Shown here piece after piece: positions 6,257-12,358 of a stretch of 12,358 nt of DNA. This DNA comes from Brevundimonas sp. (lineage in GTDB: Bacteria; Pseudomonadota; Alphaproteobacteria; Caulobacterales; Caulobacteraceae): NCBI GenBank assembly GCA_022712235.1, contig JALAGW010000199.1:1-12358 (forward strand), written 5' to 3'. Both the position numbers and the translations under genes were made by a program. The first letter of the stretch is position 1. The number at the start of each line of letters is the position of its first letter. The notes beneath the pieces were generated by a model. It worked only from the letters and a program-made list of their open reading frames with translations, did no database searches and had not been told where the DNA came from.

Positions 6257-7152
6257 TTCACCGCCTCGAAGATCTTGTAGCCGCCCTGGTCGACCACCGG
6301 CCTCACCCGCTTGAAGGCGGCGTTCAGATCGGCCTCGTAGGGCAGGTGCCGGTTGGCCACCAGCCACAGCACGCCGCCGGTCTTCAGCAGGGCCGCCGCC
6401 AGACGGATGAAGTTCTGGCCCAGACGCCGGTCTTCCGTGCCGCCGTCGTGGAAGGGCGGATTGCTGACGATGAAGTTCAGCTCGCCGGCCGTCGGCAAAG
6501 TGCGCACATCGGCCCACTCGAAGCCGGCGCGCGGGTCCTCGACATTCTTCTTCGCCGCCGCGACGGCGCGCCGGTCGATGTCGACCAGACGCAAGCTCGT
6601 CACCGCCGGCGACCGCAGCGCCACCAGCGACAGGGCCCCGAAACCGCTGCCCAGATCGGCGCCCGCCCCCTTCATCGGCGGCATGACCCCGGCCAGCAGA
6701 GCCGTGCCCGGATCGACCCGGTCCCAGGCGAAGACGCCCGGCTGCGACCAAGCCTCCAGTCCGGCAACCTGTTGCAGGGCGCCCGCCGCGATGGCCGCGT
6801 CCAGACCCTCGATGGTCTCGGGACGGGTGACGACACAGCGGCGATGGTGCGCCTTGGCCGTCTCGCCGAACTCGAGGCCGAAATCCTTCAGCTCCTTGCC
6901 CAGACGCGAGCCGCCCTTGCTCTTGTGCGCCATGACGTCGAGGCGTCCGCCGACCTTCAGCGCCCGCAGCGCCATCGCCAGGGTATAGCGCCGCTCCACC
7001 ACGCCGGGCGGGGCATAGATCATCGCCTCGTCCACCGAACCGGGGGCAAGGTCTTCCAGCGCGGTCGCGCCGGGGATCAGGGGCGAGGTCTGCACGGCGC
7101 CGGTCGGAACGTCGAACACCGCCGGGGGGCGGCCATAGAGGATCGTGGTCAT
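6253..7152 (-). CDS. rsmC: 16S rRNA (guanine-N2) methyltransferase, RsmC type
   Basis: A class I SAM-dependent methyltransferase of the RsmC/RlmG type. E. coli RsmC makes m2G1207 in 16S rRNA. The 299 residues show the duplicated layout of the family: a degenerate N-terminal Rossmann half (about 1-140; MTTILYGRPP start, then KVGGRLDVMAHKSKGG) and a catalytic C-terminal half. The catalytic half has the SAM loop DLGSGFGALSL (167-177), the acidic residue in LVDIDRRAV (189-197), and the N2-guanine motif NPPFHDGG (231-238). I chose the ATG at 7152, which gives a typical N-terminus. An ATG four codons upstream (7164) is also possible and neither has an ideal ribosome site. It is somewhat shorter than E. 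coli RsmC (343). It overlaps rsuA by 4 nt, so two 16S rRNA modifiers look translationally coupled. The exact target guanine is inferred. Confidence 0.87.
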   Translation of the reverse strand: MTTILYGRPPAVFDVPTGAVQTSPLIPGATALEDLAPGSVDEAMIYAPPGVVERRYTLAMALRALKVGGRLDVMAHKSKGGSRLGKELKDFGLEFGETAKAHHRRCVVTRPETIEGLDAAIAAGALQQVAGLEAWSQPGVFAWDRVDPGTALLAGVMPPMKGAGADLGSGFGALSLVALRSPAVTSLRLVDIDRRAVAAAKKNVEDPRAGFEWADVRTLPTAGELNFIVSNPPFHDGGTEDRRLGQNFIRLAAALLKTGGVLWLVANRHLPYEADLNAAFKRVRPVVDQGGYKIFEAVK

Positions 7153-7164
7153 GGGGCGCCCCAT
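7151..7164. repeat. 14-bp perfect palindrome over the rsmC start codon
   Basis: ATGGGGCGCCCCAT reads the same on both strands and contains both candidate ATG starts of rsmC (7152 and 7164). It could occlude the start as an mRNA hairpin or serve as a small operator. In DNA this GC-rich a chance origin is possible. The palindrome is certain, a role is not. Confidence 0.3.
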
Positions 7165-7174
7165 ACCCTTTTCC

Positions 7175-7193
7175 CGCCCTTTCGCGAAGGGCG
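7175..7193. other. Hairpin in the rsmC/recQ divergent gap
   Basis: CGCCCTT (7175-7181) pairs with AAGGGCG (7187-7193) around a 5-nt loop within the 80-bp gap between the divergent rsmC and recQ. Neither side is followed by a clear T tract, so it is unlikely to be a terminator. The gap must hold promoters for both directions, but I see no convincing -35/-10 pair in it. The stem could be an operator or a 5'-leader structure. Confidence 0.35.
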
Positions 7194-7232
7194 AGCCGTG
7201 ACACCCCGGAACGGATCAGGCACAACCCGCCG

Positions 7233-9107
7233 ATGCTCGCTGACACCCGCCGCTCCGCCTCCTCCGCTTCGCTCGACCTGAGCGCCGCGCGCGAGGTTCT
7301 GGGCCGGGTCTGGGGCCACGCCGATTTTCGCGGTCTGCAATCGCATGTGGTCGCTGAGGTTCTGGCCGGGCGCGACGTCATGGCCGTCCTGCCGACCGGC
7401 GGCGGCAAGAGCGTCTGCTATCAGATCCCGGCCATCCTCCGCCCCGGCGTCGGTCTGGTGGTGTCGCCGCTGATCGCCCTGATGACCGATCAGGTCGAGG
7501 CCCTGAAGCAGCAGGGCGTGGCCGCCGCCCGCCTCGATTCCGGCGTGCCGATGGAGGAGCGCTCGGCCATCTGGCGCGCCGCCCGTTCCGGCGAGCTGGA
7601 CCTGCTCTACGTCTCGCCCGAAGGTCTGGCCGCCGGCTCCATGCTGGAGCGCCTGTCCGAGATCGACCTCAGCCTGATCGCCATCGACGAGGCCCACTGC
7701 GTCAGTCAGTGGGGCCACGACTTCCGTCCCGACTATCGCTCGCTGGGTCGCCTGGCCGAGATATTCCCCGGCGTGCCGCGCATCGCCGTCACCGCCACCG
7801 CCGACGCCCGCACCCGCGACGACATCCTCGCCTCGCTGCGCCTCGGCGAGGCCCGCGTCTTCGTCGACAGCTTCGCCCGCCCCAACCTGCAGCTCTCCGC
7901 CGAGCGCAAGATCAACGGCTCGCGCGCCCGCACCGACGCCGCCGTGGTCGAGCTGGTGCGCGAGCGGCGCGGCAAGTCGGGCGTGGTCTATTGCGGCAGC
8001 CGCGACGGCTGCGAGCGCGTGGCGCAAACCCTGCGCGACGCCGGGACCAACGCCATCGCCTATCACGCCGGTTTCGACGCCCGCGAGCGCGACAAGCGGC
8101 TGGAGCGTTTCCTGGCCGAGGACGGCGCCGTCATGGTCGCCACCATCGCCTTCGGCATGGGGGTGGACAAGCCCGACGTCCGCTTCGTCATCCACGCCGA
8201 TCCGCCCGGCAGCCTTGAGGCCTACTGGCAGGAGATCGGTCGCGCCGGACGCGACGGCGAACCGGCCGAGGGCATCACCCTCTACGGCCCGTCCGACATC
8301 GCCTGGTCCCTGCGCCGCCTCGAAGGCCGCCCGATGGCCGAGGAGGTCAAACAGGTCCAGACCCGCAAGGTCCGCCAGCTGTTCGCCATGCTGGACGGCG
8401 CCGTCTGCCGCCCTCAGGCCGTGCGGCGCTACTTCGGCGAACAGGACGCCCAGCCGTGCGGCGTCTGCGACATCTGCGGCGACCCGCCCGCCACCTTCGA
8501 CGCCGTCGTCCCGGCCCAGAAGGCCCTGGCGGCCGTGCAACGCCTCGGCGAACGCTTCGGCCGGACCCGCGTGGTCGATCACCTGCTGGGCAAGACGAAA
8601 GACGTCCAGCCGTGGGAGGCCAACCTGTCCACCTGGGGCATCGGCGCCGACCTGTCGCTGACCGCCTGGCGCGACGTCATTGACCACCTGCTGTTCGAGG
8701 GCCTGCTGGTCGAGGACCCGAACGAGGGCAAGCCCATCATCCAGCTGGGCGACCCCGAAGCTGTCCGCGCCGTCTATCGCGGCGAGCGTCCCGTTCAGGT
8801 GCGCAAGGCGCCGGTCCGCGTGCTCGAGGCCGAGCGTCCCCGCCGCAACGCCGGCCGCAACCTGGCCGCCGAGGCGCTGGATACGGACGTGCGCGCCCGC
8901 TTCGAGGTCCTGCGCGCCTGGCGTCGCGACCGAGCGTCCGAACAGCATGTCCCGCCCTATGTCATCTTCCAGGACAAGACCCTGGTGGAGATCGCCCTCA
9001 GCGAGCCGCGCACCCTCGACGCCCTCGGGCGCATCTCCGGCGTCGGCGCCGGCAAGCTGGAACGCTACGGCAAGGGCGTGCTGGAGGCTCTGCGCGCGGC
9101 CGACTGA
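7233..9107 (+). CDS. recQ: ATP-dependent DNA helicase RecQ
   Basis: RecQ is a 3'-5' superfamily 2 helicase acting in recombination and repair of stalled forks. The 624 residues contain every expected part. The helicase core has motif 0 (FRGLQ, 32-36), Walker A LPTGGGKS (53-60), the DEAH box with the aromatic-rich loop DEAHCVSQWGHDFRPDY (152-168), AVTATAD (185-191) and VVYCGSR (251-257). Motifs V and VI are IAFGMGVDKPDVRFVIHADPP (305-325) and YWQEIGRAGRDGE (331-343). The RecQ C-terminal zinc site has Cys392, 409, 412 and 415, followed by a winged helix. A C-terminal HRDC domain (about 550-624) has TLDALGRISGVGAGKLERYG. The ATG at 7233 has only a weak purine stretch upstream, but no other nearby in-frame ATG exists. 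It diverges from rsmC and no partner gene follows. Identification is firm. Confidence 0.97.
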   Translation: MLADTRRSASSASLDLSAAREVLGRVWGHADFRGLQSHVVAEVLAGRDVMAVLPTGGGKSVCYQIPAILRPGVGLVVSPLIALMTDQVEALKQQGVAAARLDSGVPMEERSAIWRAARSGELDLLYVSPEGLAAGSMLERLSEIDLSLIAIDEAHCVSQWGHDFRPDYRSLGRLAEIFPGVPRIAVTATADARTRDDILASLRLGEARVFVDSFARPNLQLSAERKINGSRARTDAAVVELVRERRGKSGVVYCGSRDGCERVAQTLRDAGTNAIAYHAGFDARERDKRLERFLAEDGAVMVATIAFGMGVDKPDVRFVIHADPPGSLEAYWQEIGRAGRDGEPAEGITLYGPSDIAWSLRRLEGRPMAEEVKQVQTRKVRQLFAMLDGAVCRPQAVRRYFGEQDAQPCGVCDICGDPPATFDAVVPAQKALAAVQRLGERFGRTRVVDHLLGKTKDVQPWEANLSTWGIGADLSLTAWRDVIDHLLFEGLLVEDPNEGKPIIQLGDPEAVRAVYRGERPVQVRKAPVRVLEAERPRRNAGRNLAAEALDTDVRARFEVLRAWRRDRASEQHVPPYVIFQDKTLVEIALSEPRTLDALGRISGVGAGKLERYGKGVLEALRAAD

Positions 9108-9176
9108 TCCGCCTTCCATGACCAAAGCGTAACTGGAAGCCCCCGCGCCGCCCTGCCATGTCATGCCCCGACTTCT

Positions 9177-9185
9177 GGAGGGGAG
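9177..9185 (+). promoter_or_regulatory. Strong ribosome binding site of the S41 peptidase gene
   Basis: GGAGGGGAG lies 7 nt before the ATG at 9193. This decides the start in favour of 9193 over the in-frame ATG at 9163, which would put ten charged residues ahead of the signal peptide. Confidence 0.85.
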
Positions 9186-9192
9186 ATTGGAC

Positions 9193-10695
9193 ATGAAGCG
9201 ATTTCTGACGGCGGGCGTCGCCTGCCTGGCCTTGGCGAGCGCGGCGCAAGCGCAGGACGCACCGGCCGACGCGCTCCAGCCCATGGACCAGCCGCGCGAC
9301 TGGTCCGCGACCCTGGTTCAGGACGCAACCGCCCTGCATGACATCATGGTCGACAGCCACCCCGGCACGCATGATCCGCTCAATCCCGAGTTCCGCGCCC
9401 GCCTGGAGCAGGGGCTGGCGGCGGCGTTGGAGCGGGCGAAGACGACGACGGACGTCGGCGGCTGGTGGTGGGCGCTTCGCGCCTATGTCGCCAGCTTCCA
9501 GGACGGCCACGTCCAGATCGGCATGACCCAGAGGGACTTCGGCTTCCCCACCCGTTGGCCCGGTTTCCTGACCGTCTATCGCGGCGCCGGTCAGGTGGTG
9601 GCGAGCCGCGACGAGGCCGACGCCGACGCCGACGCCCCGCCCCTGGGCGCCCGGTTGATCGACTGCGACGGCGTGGACGCCGCGACCCTGGCCGAGCAGC
9701 GCATCGGCCAGTTCCGGGGACGCTGGTTCCTGGAAGCGATCCAGACCCGCTTCGGCGACTGGATGTTCATCAACGCCGACAATCCCTGGCAGACCGAGAT
9801 GAAGGCTTGTCGTTTCGAAGCCGACGGCGCGACAAAGACCTACGCCCTCAACTGGCGCGTCGCCGATCTGAACGAACGTCGCGCCCAGCTGATGCAGAGC
9901 ACACGACCCGACTTCGCCCTGAAGCACTTCGACGACGGCGGCTTCTGGATCTCGACCCCGACCTTCAACGGGGACCCGTCCAGCGAGAACTACTCAGAAC
10001 TGACCGCCCTGATCGCCGACATGAAGGCCAAGCAGGAGGCCCTGCGCGCCGCCCCCTATGTTGTGCTGGACCTGCGCGGCAACGGCGGCGGCTCCTCGCA
10101 CTGGAGCCAGCTGATGGCCCAGATCCTGTGGGGCGACGACTGGATGACCGCCCATCCCGAACCGGCGATCGAGGCCGTCGAATGGCGCGCCTCGGACGGC
10201 AACATCGCCGAAATCTCCGCCTTTCTGGACAAGCTGCGCGCCACGAACGGCCAGCCGGAGCTGATCGCCTGGGCCGAGGACGCCATCAACGGCATGACAG
10301 CCGCCAAGGCCGCCGGTCAGATCTATTGGCGCAGCGCCAATGACGAGGAACCCGTCGACGCCGCTCCGCCGTCGCCCGCGCCGCAACTGATGGCCGGCCG
10401 GGTCTATGTCCTGACCGATTCCAGCTGCGGCTCAGCCTGCCTCGACGCCGTCGATCTGTGGAAGACCGTGGGGGCCGTCCAGGTCGGTCGCGAGACCTCG
10501 GCCGACACCGTCTATATGGAGATCCGCGAACCTGTCCTGCCCAGCGGCCTGGCCCAGATCGCCGTGCCGATGAAGGTCTATCGCGGTCGCGCGCGCGGCA
10601 ACAACGAGCCGCAACGCCCCCAATATGTCATCGAGGGCGACATGAGCGACGACGCGGCCCTGCTGGCCTCGATCCGCCGCCTCCAGCCGCACTGA
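9193..10695 (+). CDS. Secreted S41-family peptidase
   Basis: A 500-residue exported protein. Residues 1-20 are a signal peptide (MKRFLTAGVA...AQA, cleavage before QDAP). The mature part resembles tricorn/CtpA-like S41 serine peptidases. There is an N-terminal helical region with DSHPGTHDPLNPEF (54-67), a QDGHV segment (103-107) with a candidate catalytic histidine, the S41 core strand YVVLDLRGNGGG (289-300), and the nucleophile region TDSSCGSACLDAVDLWK (408-424) with Ser414 as the likely catalytic serine. RETSADTVYMEI and a MKVYRGRARGN C-terminal segment follow. No PDZ domain is obvious. The start is set by the ribosome site and the signal peptide. It follows recQ by 85 bp and converges with the alpha/beta hydrolase across 4 bp. 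The substrate is unknown. The S41 assignment is confident, the subfamily is not. Confidence 0.88.
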   Translation: MKRFLTAGVACLALASAAQAQDAPADALQPMDQPRDWSATLVQDATALHDIMVDSHPGTHDPLNPEFRARLEQGLAAALERAKTTTDVGGWWWALRAYVASFQDGHVQIGMTQRDFGFPTRWPGFLTVYRGAGQVVASRDEADADADAPPLGARLIDCDGVDAATLAEQRIGQFRGRWFLEAIQTRFGDWMFINADNPWQTEMKACRFEADGATKTYALNWRVADLNERRAQLMQSTRPDFALKHFDDGGFWISTPTFNGDPSSENYSELTALIADMKAKQEALRAAPYVVLDLRGNGGGSSHWSQLMAQILWGDDWMTAHPEPAIEAVEWRASDGNIAEISAFLDKLRATNGQPELIAWAEDAINGMTAAKAAGQIYWRSANDEEPVDAAPPSPAPQLMAGRVYVLTDSSCGSACLDAVDLWKTVGAVQVGRETSADTVYMEIREPVLPSGLAQIAVPMKVYRGRARGNNEPQRPQYVIEGDMSDDAALLASIRRLQPH

Positions 10696-10699
10696 CGCT

Positions 10700-11578
10700 T
10701 CAGCGCAGAAAGCGTTCGACCGCCTGCTGGAACTGACGTGGGCGGTCGATCATGACCATGTGCTCGGCCCCTTCTATGCGTTCGAAGGCGGCCGGGCGCG
10801 GCAGGCTGCGATAACCGGCGCGGAACAGGCCGTCGATGTGGCTGCGCGGGCTGCGGTCGTCGGCGCTCCAGCCATAGACGACGGTGACGGGCGCGGTGAT
10901 CGCGGGCAGGCGTGCGCGCAGGTCCACGGTCATCACCTCATAAAGCCCCTGGGCCAGGGTGCGCCGGTCGCCGCCCTGCCAGCCCAGGGTGCCGAACAGA
11001 CTGTCGGCGGCCCCGCCCATGTCGGCTCCCATGCCCTGGGCCTGGGTCTTCAGCGCCTCGTCGCCGAACAGCAACACCCCCTGATAGACCAGCCGGGCCA
11101 GGGGCTCGACGTCGCCCGTCGTGGCGCCCGCGCTGATCAGGGACGGAAAGAAGGGCGAGGCGTCCACCACCATGACCCGACCTACGCGCGGTCCGGCGTC
11201 GGCGGCGACCCGCAGAGCGATCTGGCCGCCCATCGAATGACCGATCAGCGCCGGATGCTCCAGACCGCGCTCGGCGATATAGCGTCGGATCTCCGCCGCG
11301 GCCGGACCCCCGACCAGACCTTCGGCGTTGCCGCCCGCCGAGACGTCGCCAAAGCCGCGCAACGTGACCAGGTGCAGACGATAACGCCCCTCCAGCGCGC
11401 CGGCCGTCCGCGCCCAGACGGCCGAAGTCGAGGCCAGCCCAGGAATAAGGATGACGTCCGGGCCGTCTCCCCGCGTCTCGACGACGATGCGATCGGACTG
11501 AAAGGGCGCCGGATCGGCGGCCCACACGAACGTCGGACTCCAGATCAGGATCAATAGGCTCAGAAGAATGCGCGTCAT
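10700..11578 (-). CDS. Exported alpha/beta hydrolase
   Basis: A 292-residue alpha/beta-hydrolase-fold protein with an N-terminal signal sequence (1-20, MTRILLSLLILIW...VWA). Visible parts are the oxyanion strand DVILIPGLAS (41-50), the RGFGD segment, the nucleophile elbow GHSMGG with Ser115, a lid region (about 145-210), the acid strand VTVVYGWSADD (231-241) with Asp240 or Asp241, and the catalytic histidine in GAEHMVM (His273). The triad is therefore complete. Substrate cannot be read from sequence: esterase, lipase-like or lactonase activity are all possible. The ATG at 11578 is the natural start for the signal peptide. Its 3' end meets that of the S41 peptidase gene with only 4 bp between stops and no terminator hairpin, so read-through from either side would be antisense. 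It diverges from the adhesin-E-like gene. Confidence 0.9.
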   Translation of the reverse strand: MTRILLSLLILIWSPTFVWAADPAPFQSDRIVVETRGDGPDVILIPGLASTSAVWARTAGALEGRYRLHLVTLRGFGDVSAGGNAEGLVGGPAAAEIRRYIAERGLEHPALIGHSMGGQIALRVAADAGPRVGRVMVVDASPFFPSLISAGATTGDVEPLARLVYQGVLLFGDEALKTQAQGMGADMGGAADSLFGTLGWQGGDRRTLAQGLYEVMTVDLRARLPAITAPVTVVYGWSADDRSPRSHIDGLFRAGYRSLPRPAAFERIEGAEHMVMIDRPRQFQQAVERFLR

Positions 11579-11608
11579 GCGGCGAGCCTAGCTCCGGATC
11601 GCGGCGAA

Positions 11609-11613
11609 GAGTC
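11609..11613. promoter_or_regulatory. GAGTC (GANTC) site in the divergent gap
   Basis: GANTC is the CcrM methylation target in Caulobacterales and many other alphaproteobacteria. This one lies 14 bp upstream of the putative -35 at 11628. Single GANTC sites also occur in coding DNA in this window, so a regulatory role is speculative. Confidence 0.25.
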
Positions 11614-11627
11614 GGCGTAGGCCTCAG

Positions 11628-11656
11628 TTGAAATTTCACGGTTTCGGGTGTGAAAT
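11628..11656 (+). promoter_or_regulatory. Putative promoter with internal inverted repeat
   Basis: TTGAAA (11628-11633, five of six matches to the sigma70 -35) is followed after exactly 17 bp by TGAAAT (11651-11656, four of six matches to the -10). It sits in a locally AT-rich stretch ahead of the gene starting at 11680, which would leave a leader of about 15-20 nt. Overlaid on it, ATTTCAC (11633-11639) and GTGAAAT (11650-11656) form a 7-bp inverted repeat with a 10-nt spacer, and TGAAATTTCA (11629-11638) is itself a palindrome. A repressor or activator dimer could bind here. The sequence match is seen; function is inferred. Confidence 0.5.
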
Positions 11657-11667
11657 CCCTCCATCCT

Positions 11668-11674
11668 GGGGAGG
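11668..11674 (+). promoter_or_regulatory. Ribosome binding site of the adhesin-E-like gene
   Basis: GGGGAGG lies 5 nt before the ATG at 11680 and selects that codon over the in-frame ATG at 11650, which overlaps the putative -10 element and would precede the signal peptide with ten extra residues. Confidence 0.8.
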
Positions 11675-11679
11675 ATCCG

Positions 11680-12123
11680 ATGCAAAAAGTTCTATTGACC
11701 GCCATTCTCGCCGCCGCGGCCGTCTCGGCCGGCGCCGCGTCCGCCGAGGAGTGGAACGCCTTTTCCCGAAACGCCCGGCTGGTCTATTTGGCCGACGTCA
11801 GCGCCATCGCCACCGTGGGCGACACGACCAGCGTGCGCGTGGCCCGCATAGCCCTGCAATCGCCAGCCGGCGACTACAGTCACAAGATCGACGAATACGA
11901 AATCCGCTGCGGCGCCAAGCAGGCGCGGATCGTTATGGAAGTCGAGTACGGGCCGGACGGAGTCGAACTGGAACGCTATCCTGAAGCCGACGCCGCCTGG
12001 GACGACATTCGCCCCACCAGCCTGAGCGCCTTCATCGAGCCCATGGTCTGCAACGGCGATCGCGCGAACGGTCCCAATGCACCGTCGATCAAGGCCTTTA
12101 TCGACGGCGGTCGCGGCCAGTAG
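11680..12123 (+). CDS. Small exported protein, surface-adhesin E-like
   Basis: A 147-residue exported protein. Residues 1-22 are a signal peptide (MQKVLLTAIL, Ala-rich, cleavage ASA|EEW). The mature part has the pattern I associate with the surface-adhesin protein E domain (as in H. influenzae protein E). An N-terminal Trp is followed by VYLADVSAI, beta strands SVRVARIALQ, EYEIRC with Cys77, a second strand pair around ARIVMEVEY, then ERYPEADAAWDDIRPTSLSAFIEPMVC ending in Cys124. The two cysteines could pair. That resemblance is by eye and needs a profile search. Many alphaproteobacteria carry such small proteins with no known adhesin role. The start at 11680 is fixed by the ribosome site and signal peptide. 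It stands alone: divergent from the hydrolase and convergent with the symporter gene, with a terminator between. Confidence 0.8.
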   Translation: MQKVLLTAILAAAAVSAGAASAEEWNAFSRNARLVYLADVSAIATVGDTTSVRVARIALQSPAGDYSHKIDEYEIRCGAKQARIVMEVEYGPDGVELERYPEADAAWDDIRPTSLSAFIEPMVCNGDRANGPNAPSIKAFIDGGRGQ

Positions 12124-12154
12124 CCGCGCCGATCATCCGGCAAACACGCCGCAG

Positions 12155-12189
12155 AAAAAACGGCCGCTCCGATCCTGGAGCGGCCCTTT
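12155..12189 (-). terminator. Rho-independent terminator, probably bidirectional
   Basis: A perfect 9-bp stem (GGCCGCTCC at 12162-12170 with GGAGCGGCC at 12177-12185) closes a 6-nt loop. On the minus strand it is followed by GTTTTTT (T tract opposite 12155-12160), a canonical intrinsic terminator 26 bp after the symporter stop. On the plus strand the stem is followed by CTTTC, a weaker tract that may also end transcription of the adhesin-E-like gene. Confidence 0.92.
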
Positions 12190-12211
12190 CATCTTCATCG
12201 CTTGAAGGGCG

Positions 12212-12358
12212 TCAGGCGGCGGCGGGCTTGGGCGCATCGGGCCCGCCCTCGGGGATGTCGTCCAGTTCGCCTTCCCACTTGGCGACCACGGCGGCGGCGA
12301 CGGAGTTGCCGACCACGTTGGTGGCCGAGCGGCCCATGTCGAGCAGGTGATCGACGCC
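12212..12358 (-). CDS. dctA: C-terminal end of a DctA-type dicarboxylate/cation symporter (partial)
   Basis: Only the last 48 residues are in the window; the gene continues past the right edge. They begin GVDHLLDMGRSATNVVGNS and go on through VAAAVVAKWEGELDD to a Pro/Ala-rich tail. This is the TM8 and C-terminal region of the dicarboxylate/amino acid:cation symporter family (the GltPh/DctA fold). It contains the substrate-binding Asp and Arg of LDMGR and the conserved Asn of the NxxG motif. The GN-x-VA and AKW pattern matches what I recall of E. coli DctA (NLVGNGVA, VVAKW) better than glutamate carriers, which have GD at that place. This suggests C4-dicarboxylate uptake across the inner membrane, but substrate assignment from the tail alone is tentative. 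The TGA stop at 12212-12214 is followed by a strong terminator. Confidence 0.85.
   Translation of the reverse strand, partial: GVDHLLDMGRSATNVVGNSVAAAVVAKWEGELDDIPEGGPDAPKPAAA

Noticed and set aside
6257..7408. A 637-codon minus-strand frame that would fuse a long N-terminal extension onto RsuA.
   Set aside because: The extension lies in an alternative frame over rsmC and part of recQ and reads as arginine/glycine-rich nonsense. The GTG at 6256 with a good ribosome site and a GTGA overlap is a much better start.
9114..9138. Possible hairpin downstream of recQ (CTTCCA ... TGGAAG).
   Set aside because: Only 6 bp of stem with a long loop and no T tract, so not supportable as a terminator.
7149..9284. 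A 711-codon open frame on the minus strand opposite recQ.
   Set aside because: It is a mirror of the GC-rich recQ coding frame. Its product is low-complexity (Gly, Ala, Asp, His, Gln) with no recognisable motif, and recQ is complete on the other strand.
9613..9647. Short GAC-GCC tandem repeat inside the S41 peptidase gene.
   Set aside because: It encodes a brief Asp-Ala run in a loop. It is too short to be a meaningful repeat and is common in GC-rich genes.
12235..12358. Asn in place of the sodium-binding Asp of the NxxGD motif in the symporter tail.
   Set aside because: Looked like a key-residue loss compared with glutamate transporters, but DctA proteins such as E. coli DctA have Asn there (NLVGN), so it is normal for this subfamily.

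Overview
The window is GC-rich (roughly two thirds or more G+C by eye) and uses strongly GC-ending codons. Gene order and protein style (trpF-trpB-trpA-accD-folC, signal peptides, an AccD without zinc-ribbon cysteines) suggest an alphaproteobacterium. Caulobacteraceae, perhaps Brevundimonas, is my best guess; this is inference, since there is no rRNA or other marker in the window.

Layout. Positions 44-7152 hold eight genes, all on the minus strand, with gaps of 37 bp or less and two 4-nt start/stop overlaps. In order of transcription they are rsmC, rsuA, trpF, trpB, a small secreted protein of unknown function, trpA, accD and folC. rsmC and rsuA modify 16S rRNA. trpF, trpB and trpA catalyse the last steps of tryptophan synthesis. 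accD starts fatty-acid synthesis and folC makes folylpolyglutamates. A divergent 80-bp gap separates this block from recQ on the plus strand (7233-9107), a full-length RecQ helicase. recQ is followed by a secreted S41-family peptidase (9193-10695), which converges with a signal-peptide-bearing alpha/beta hydrolase (10700-11578, minus) across only 4 bp. A 101-bp divergent gap with a good promoter candidate then leads to a small secreted protein resembling the surface-adhesin E domain (11680-12123). The window ends with the C-terminal 48 residues of a DctA-type dicarboxylate symporter on the minus strand, and a clear rho-independent terminator serves that gene.

The left block is housekeeping metabolism, RNA modification and repair. 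The right part (9.2-12.1 kb) is three exported proteins in a row. I see no defence system, mobile element, CRISPR array, tRNA or rRNA, and no stretch over 300 bp lacks a gene. I did not find a new multi-gene system. The points worth a second look are: an AccD with all four zinc-ribbon cysteines replaced; a TrpA with Glu in place of the catalytic Asp60; a cysteine-containing exported protein translationally embedded between trpB and trpA; a trpF start with no Shine-Dalgarno sequence; and a symmetric promoter/operator-like element ahead of the adhesin-E-like gene.
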